From Paraburkholderia caffeinitolerans (lineage in GTDB: Bacteria; Pseudomonadota; Gammaproteobacteria; Burkholderiales; Burkholderiaceae), in the NCBI RefSeq assembly GCF_902859945.1, contig NZ_CADIKL010000003.1, positions 62,001 through 126,000 on the forward strand: a stretch of DNA of 64,000 nt, read 5' to 3'. This document shows, piece after piece, positions 59,868-64,000 of the stretch. Under the pieces are notes generated by a model that was not told the origin of the DNA, searched no databases, and was given only the letters and a program-made list of their open reading frames with translations. The position numbers were made by a program, and so were the translations under genes. The number at the start of each line of letters is the position of its first letter. Position 1 is the stretch's first letter.

Positions 59868-61642
59868 CCCGCGCCCGGCTTGGCGATTTTGGCGATCTCT
59901 TCGTCGCGCAATTCGCGCCGCAGAATCTTGCCGATAGTGTTTTGCGGCAGCGATGCGCGAAATTCGACGAGACGCGGCACCTTGTAGCCCGTGAGCTGCT
60001 GGCGGCAGAACTGGATCAGCGCGTCCTCGGTGAGCGCGGGGTCGCGGCGCACGACGAACACCTTCACGCGCTCGCCCTGCACGGGGTCCGGCACGCCGAT
60101 GGCCGCGACTTCGCGCACACCCGGATGCAGCGCGATCACATCCTCGATTTCGTTCGGGTACACGTTGAAGCCCGAGACGAGAATCATGTCCTTCTTGCGG
60201 TCGATGAGCTGGATATAGCCGCGCGCATCCATGACGCCGATGTCGCCGGTCGCGAACCACCCGTCATTGACGAAGCTGCGCGCCGTTTCGTCAGGACGCA
60301 TCCAGTAGCCCTTCATGACCTGCGGGCCTTTTACGCATAGCTCGCCCGGCTCGCCGAGGTTCGCCCACGTGCCGTCGTCACGGCGAAAACGCACCTGCGT
60401 GGACGGTGCGGGAAGCCCGATCGATCCTTCGAAATCCTGAAGATTGGCAGGATTCATCGCCACGATGGGTGAGCACTCGGTGAGCCCGTAGCCATCGACG
60501 ATCGGCTTGCCGGTGACCGCCTTGAAGCGTTCGGCGACGGCCCGCTGCGTAGCCATGCCGCCGCCCATCGCTAGCTTGAGGCCCGAAAAATCGCGCTGGC
60601 GGAATGCTTCGTTTTCGAGGAACGCGTTGTAGAGCGTGTTGACCGCGCTGATGCAGCTGAACGTTTCGTGACGCAGAATTTTCATCACCCGGGGCATGTC
60701 ACGCGGATTCGCGATCAGGATGTTGCGCCCGCCAATCGCCATGAAGCACAGTGCGTTCACGGCGAGCGAATAGATGTGATAGAGCGGCAGCGGCGTGAGA
60801 ATGGTTTCGCGCTCGTTTTCGAGCTGCCCGGCGATCCACGCTTTCGCCTGCAGTACGTTTGCGACGACCGTGCCATGCGTGAGCATCGCGCCTTTGGCTA
60901 TGCCCGTGGTGCCGCCCGTGTATTGCAGGAAGGCAAGGTCGTCGCGCTGCGGCGCCACCGGTGCGCGCGGCGCATGCGCACCCTCGGCGAGTGCGTCGAG
61001 CAGGCGCACCGTGCGCACGCTGGGCGGCAGCCGGTACGCGGGCACGAGTTTCTTCACGTGGCGCAGCATGAAGTTGATGAAGCGGCCCTTGAGGTTGAGG
61101 CCTGCGCCCAGCAGATCGCCCAGTTGCGTGAGGACGACGCGCTCGATGCGCGTGCCGGGTAACGCGGTTTCCAGCGTCTTCGCGAAGCTCTCGAACACGA
61201 CGATGGTTTGCGCGCCGCTGTCCTTCAACTGGTGCGCGAGTTCGCGCGCCGTGTAGAGCGGATTGACGTTCACGACGACCGCCCCGGCCTTGAACGCGCC
61301 GAATAGCGCGACCGGGTACTGGAGCGTATTGGGCAGCATGATGGCGACGCGCTCGCCGGGCTGCACGCCCACGCCCTGCAGCCATGAGCCGAACGCGGCG
61401 GCCTTGCGGGCGAGTGCGCCATAGGTCATCGGCGAACCGGCGCTCACGTAGGCCACGTTGTCGCGAAAGCGCGCGGTGCAGTCGTCGAAGAAATGAGCGA
61501 GCGAGGCGTATTGCGTCACGTCGACTTCGTGCGGGACACCCGGCGGATACGAGGCGTACCAGACGCCATCCGTTTCCGGTGGCGCCGGGTCTGCCGGGTT
61601 TGTGTCGGGTTGAGCCAGTGGCGGCGGTGGCGTCTCGCTCAT
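59864..61642 (-). CDS. fadD: Long-chain fatty acid-CoA ligase (FadD-like)
   Basis: A 592-residue AMP-forming acyl-CoA synthetase. The P-loop-like motif is YTGGTTGIAKGA, the A5 motif GYGLTECSP, then TGDIG and the hinge/lysine region DRKKDMILVSGFNVYPNEIE. Similarity with FadD is strong enough to place it among fatty-acid ligases, but chain length or aromatic-acid preference cannot be read. Start at 61642 (MSETPPPPL) gives a Pro-rich N-terminus before the fold; 24 more residues upstream are open. It follows the MFS gene after 68 bases and may share its transcript. Confidence 0.88.
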   Translation of the reverse strand: MSETPPPPLAQPDTNPADPAPPETDGVWYASYPPGVPHEVDVTQYASLAHFFDDCTARFRDNVAYVSAGSPMTYGALARKAAAFGSWLQGVGVQPGERVAIMLPNTLQYPVALFGAFKAGAVVVNVNPLYTARELAHQLKDSGAQTIVVFESFAKTLETALPGTRIERVVLTQLGDLLGAGLNLKGRFINFMLRHVKKLVPAYRLPPSVRTVRLLDALAEGAHAPRAPVAPQRDDLAFLQYTGGTTGIAKGAMLTHGTVVANVLQAKAWIAGQLENERETILTPLPLYHIYSLAVNALCFMAIGGRNILIANPRDMPRVMKILRHETFSCISAVNTLYNAFLENEAFRQRDFSGLKLAMGGGMATQRAVAERFKAVTGKPIVDGYGLTECSPIVAMNPANLQDFEGSIGLPAPSTQVRFRRDDGTWANLGEPGELCVKGPQVMKGYWMRPDETARSFVNDGWFATGDIGVMDARGYIQLIDRKKDMILVSGFNVYPNEIEDVIALHPGVREVAAIGVPDPVQGERVKVFVVRRDPALTEDALIQFCRQQLTGYKVPRLVEFRASLPQNTIGKILRRELRDEEIAKIAKPGAG

Positions 61643-61710
61643 TGTCGTGCTCCGGGCGTGGCGTGGTCTCCCGCCATCTTGCACTATCTCGCGCCGGGCC
61701 GCGCGCCGCA

Positions 61711-62925
61711 TCAACCGGTCATCTGCTTGGCGGCCTGCGTCATGTCGATGCCGCGCCGCTCGCGGCTGAACGGGATCAGCACGGCGATCACGACGGCCAC
61801 CGTGCCCGCGACGATCGCCATCGCCATGCCGTAGTTCTGGCCGTGCGTGACGGCGAGCGAGGCCTGCATCGTGGCGTTCACGGAAGCCAGCAGATTGCCG
61901 AGCTGGTAGACGAGGCCGGGGAAGGTTGCGCGCACTTCGTCGGGCGAGATTTCATTGAGGTGTACCGGAATCACCCCCCACGCACCTTGCACGGAAATCT
62001 GCATGAGGAACGCGCCGAGCGCGAGCAGCATCGCGCCCGATGAGAACGCCCAGAGCGGCAGCACCGGCAGCGCGATCAGCGCCGAAATGAAAATGGTCTT
62101 GCGGCGGCCGATTTTTTCCGAAAGCGAGCCGAAGAAAATGCCCCCGACGATCGCGCCGATATTCAGCGTGATGGTGATGAGCGAAACCGTATGCGGATCG
62201 AAGTGATGCTGCTCGCGCAGGAAGGTCGGATAGAGGTCCTGCGTGCCGTGCGAGAAGAAGTTGAACGCCGTCATCAGCACGATCGCGTAGATCGAGAGGC
62301 CGAGGTTGTGCTTGAGCGTGGAGAGCAGGCTCGGGCGTGCGCGCTTTTCCATCTCTTTCCAGGCCGGCGACTCGGGCACGTGCGCGCGCACATAGAGCAC
62401 GAGCAGCGCGGGCAGCACGCCGACGAAGAACATGCCGCGCCAGCCGATGTACTGATAGAGCACGCCGAATACGATCGAGGCGAGCAGATAGCCGCTCGGG
62501 TAACCGGCCTGCAGGAGGCCCGAGACGATGCCGCGCGCCTTCGGCGGGATGGTCTCCATGGTGAGCGCGGAGCCCACGCCCCATTCGCCGCCCATCGCCA
62601 CGCCAAAGAGCGCGCGCAGAACGATGAACGTCGTGAGGTTGGGCGAGAAGCCAGTGAGCAGTTCGAGCAGCGAATAGCACGCGATATTGACCATCAGCGT
62701 GGGGCGGCGGCCGAATTTGTCGGCGAGTCGGCCGAAGATCAAGGCGCCTAACGGGCGCATGGCCAGCGTGATCGTAATGGCAAATGCAACGGCGGGGATT
62801 TGGGTATTGAATTCAGTGGCGATATCTTTCAGAACGAACACCATTAGAAAGAAATCGAATGCGTCGAGTGTCCACCCCAAATACGCTGCGATGGTGACGT
62901 TCTTCTGCTCTCGCGTCCAGCTCAT
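61711..62925 (-). CDS. MFS transporter, carboxylate/aromatic acid:H+ symporter type
   Basis: A 404-residue 12-helix transporter. The MFS signature loop 2-3 is GRLADKFGRRPT and loop 8-9 is SEKIGRRKT. It has the SHS-like start (TREQKNVTIAAYLGWTLDAFDFFLM), recalling lactate/carboxylate or sialate transporters (DAFDFF motif). It precedes a fatty-acid CoA ligase gene, consistent with organic-acid uptake and activation, though the substrate is not determined. The C-terminal half ends with a short basic tail. Confidence 0.86.
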   Translation of the reverse strand: MSWTREQKNVTIAAYLGWTLDAFDFFLMVFVLKDIATEFNTQIPAVAFAITITLAMRPLGALIFGRLADKFGRRPTLMVNIACYSLLELLTGFSPNLTTFIVLRALFGVAMGGEWGVGSALTMETIPPKARGIVSGLLQAGYPSGYLLASIVFGVLYQYIGWRGMFFVGVLPALLVLYVRAHVPESPAWKEMEKRARPSLLSTLKHNLGLSIYAIVLMTAFNFFSHGTQDLYPTFLREQHHFDPHTVSLITITLNIGAIVGGIFFGSLSEKIGRRKTIFISALIALPVLPLWAFSSGAMLLALGAFLMQISVQGAWGVIPVHLNEISPDEVRATFPGLVYQLGNLLASVNATMQASLAVTHGQNYGMAMAIVAGTVAVVIAVLIPFSRERRGIDMTQAAKQMTG

Positions 62926-63236
62926 GGCGTTGTTCTCCTCATGTGGCCGCGCTTGTCCCTGTTTTCCGGCATTGCGCGCATGGCGTGCTCGGCCCCGCGT
63001 GGCGAGCTCCGTACGAGTGTACGCTGCGCATTAAACATTTGCAGGAATGTCCCGCGCAACCGGGACAAATCCCTGGAGAATCGGTTTATCGGGCCTTATC
63101 GATCGAAAGGTTATTGTTTTAATAGTAAATAAAACGTAATTTATTTGAATTAAAAATCGAATGCCTGGCGAATGAAGCGTGCGCGGTATTTCCGGGAATT
63201 ATCTGCAATTCTGATTGAATGCGAAGGTGCTGAAAC
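62926..63236 (-). promoter_or_regulatory. Regulatory region of the MFS-fadD unit with a palindrome
   Basis: A perfect TGTCCCG-N6-CGGGACA dyad lies at 63048-63067. On the minus strand a TACACT hexamer about 85 bases before the MFS start, with CTGCAA 17 bases upstream of it, may be the promoter, placing the dyad immediately upstream of the -35 as an activator-type site. The rest, especially 63105-63155, is AT-rich. No gene is supported. Confidence 0.45.
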
Positions 63237-64000
63237 TCAACGTTGCATCAGCCATTCGGCGGCGCGGGATACGACATCGTCCCAGTCGCCGATGGTGGTC
63301 TGGCGCAGCACGTGAGCGTCGCGCATCCAGGGCGAACGCGTGCCGGCCGCGCCCCAGCGCCACTCGCCGGCCGGATTGACGAGCACGGCAGTGGGCTTGC
63401 CGCTCATGATCGCGAGATTGGCGACGCCCGAGTCGACGCTGATCACCGCGTCCAGTTGTTCGATGCACGCAGCAGTGTCGCCAAACGTCATGATGCCCGG
63501 CGCGTAGTGGGCGATGTTGCCGCGCGGCGAGCCGCCCAACATCTCCGCCGCGGGGTGATGGAGGCTGACGAAATGGACGTGAGCGCAGAGCGCCGGGTTC
63601 GTGGTGAGACGCTCGAGCGCCGCGAGCGGCAAGGAGCGCAGGCCGGCCCAACTGCGCTCCTTGCTGCGCATGTTGCGGTTATGGCGCTGCGCACAATCCC
63701 AGAACATGCCAACCAGCGCCTTGCCAGGGTGCTGGGCGCGCAACGTCTGCGCCCAGCTTGCCGCCTGGTCGCGCGCGAGTTTCGGCGCGCGTATCCAGGC
63801 TGCGAACCAGGGATCGGGGCGCGGCTGGAGGCGGGACGCGAGCATCGGCAGATGCAGTAGCGTGGCTTGCATCGTCGGTGCGAATGCCTCGACGGCGGGC
63901 AGCGTTTCTGCGTCCAATGGCGAGCGCTGGGCGAGCGGGCGGCGCGCGGCCACTACATGGCAGTCGGGCAGCGACGCTTCCACGACGCGGTAGATCGGCT
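63237..64000 (-). CDS. Glycosyltransferase-like protein, 3' part (partial)
   Basis: At least 253 residues, the frame staying open to the right edge of the window, so the N-terminal part is missing. The segment IEQLDAVISVDSGVANLAIMSGKPTAVLVNPAGEWRWG resembles the C-terminal domain of GT9/TPR-associated glycosyltransferases (the D-S-G-x-x-H/N-L-A loop, here DSGVANLA). A catalytic role in glycosylation of protein or polysaccharide is plausible. No complete domain can be judged. The Met at 63983 is not the true start. Confidence 0.65.
   Translation of the reverse strand, partial: PIYRVVEASLPDCHVVAARRPLAQRSPLDAETLPAVEAFAPTMQATLLHLPMLASRLQPRPDPWFAAWIRAPKLARDQAASWAQTLRAQHPGKALVGMFWDCAQRHNRNMRSKERSWAGLRSLPLAALERLTTNPALCAHVHFVSLHHPAAEMLGGSPRGNIAHYAPGIMTFGDTAACIEQLDAVISVDSGVANLAIMSGKPTAVLVNPAGEWRWGAAGTRSPWMRDAHVLRQTTIGDWDDVVSRAAEWLMQR

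Noticed and set aside
1..64000. CRISPR arrays, complete insertion sequences, prophage or plasmid origin
   Set aside because: No regularly spaced repeats, paired IS ends with transposase, integrase or att-like sequence, or iteron set was seen; the window reads as core chromosome.

Overview
The window is a GC-rich (about two-thirds G+C) chromosomal segment of a beta-proteobacterium, most like Paraburkholderia, Caballeronia or Burkholderia. This rests on the gene order rimP-nusA-infB-rbfA-truB, the sucA-odhB-lpdA-zapE block, a marR/outer-membrane-factor/emrA/emrB operon, an Hfq2-type protein with a long tail, and codon usage. The genus is an inference. Most of the window is core housekeeping DNA. 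I see no prophage, CRISPR array, tRNA or rRNA, and no complete insertion sequence.

Layout. 1-2.3 kb: end of a cytochrome c maturation operon (ccmF 3' end, ccmG/dsbE, ccmH, ccmI). 2.3-5.2 kb (minus): a GT1 glycosyltransferase and an ammonium transporter whose upstream DNA carries a good sigma-54 promoter and two NtrC-like sites. 5.2-10.7 kb: an orphan CHASE3-type histidine kinase, a DJ-1/PfpI protein, a GNAT acetyltransferase, an Ala-rich lipoprotein, and an Rrf2 regulator/NAD(P)-binding protein pair with matching operators. 10.7-22.7 kb: a large MscS-type channel, a cysteine-dioxygenase-like enzyme divergent from an Lrp-type regulator, a FUSC membrane protein, a VC0807-type membrane protein, ArfB, an EAL protein, a YdcF-like protein and several small proteins. 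22.7-26.7 kb: a possibly frameshifted small exported protein, a stand-alone transposase-like N-terminal domain, a LysR regulator and a PLP aminotransferase.

27-36.7 kb: scpB, rluB (very long low-complexity tails), then rimP-nusA-infB-rbfA-truB. The rimP operon starts with a sigma-70 promoter followed by a leader with alternative hairpins and an intrinsic terminator, which looks like an attenuator. 36.9-42 kb (minus): emrB, emrA, an outer-membrane factor lipoprotein and marR, transcribed from marR. 42.3-51.6 kb: typA, then the 2-oxoglutarate dehydrogenase genes sucA, odhB and lpdA with large stem-loops in both intercistronic gaps, then zapE.

51.7-64 kb: a second stand-alone transposase-like domain, a DUF2147 protein, a decayed sigma-54 activator gene beside a DUF2968 lipoprotein, and an Hfq2-like RNA chaperone. 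Next comes a compact cluster of a 49-residue lipoprotein (too short for usual ORF filters), an ECF sigma factor, an anti-sigma factor, a vanillyl-alcohol-oxidase-family flavoprotein and a Tat-signal protein, with an ECF-like promoter ahead of the lipoprotein gene. Convergent to it are a long-chain acyl-CoA synthetase and an MFS transporter. The window ends in the 3' part of a glycosyltransferase-like gene.

The best candidates for undescribed biology are the ECF/anti-sigma/flavoprotein cluster, the Rrf2 regulon with its two operators, the sigma-54 control of amt, and the rimP leader.
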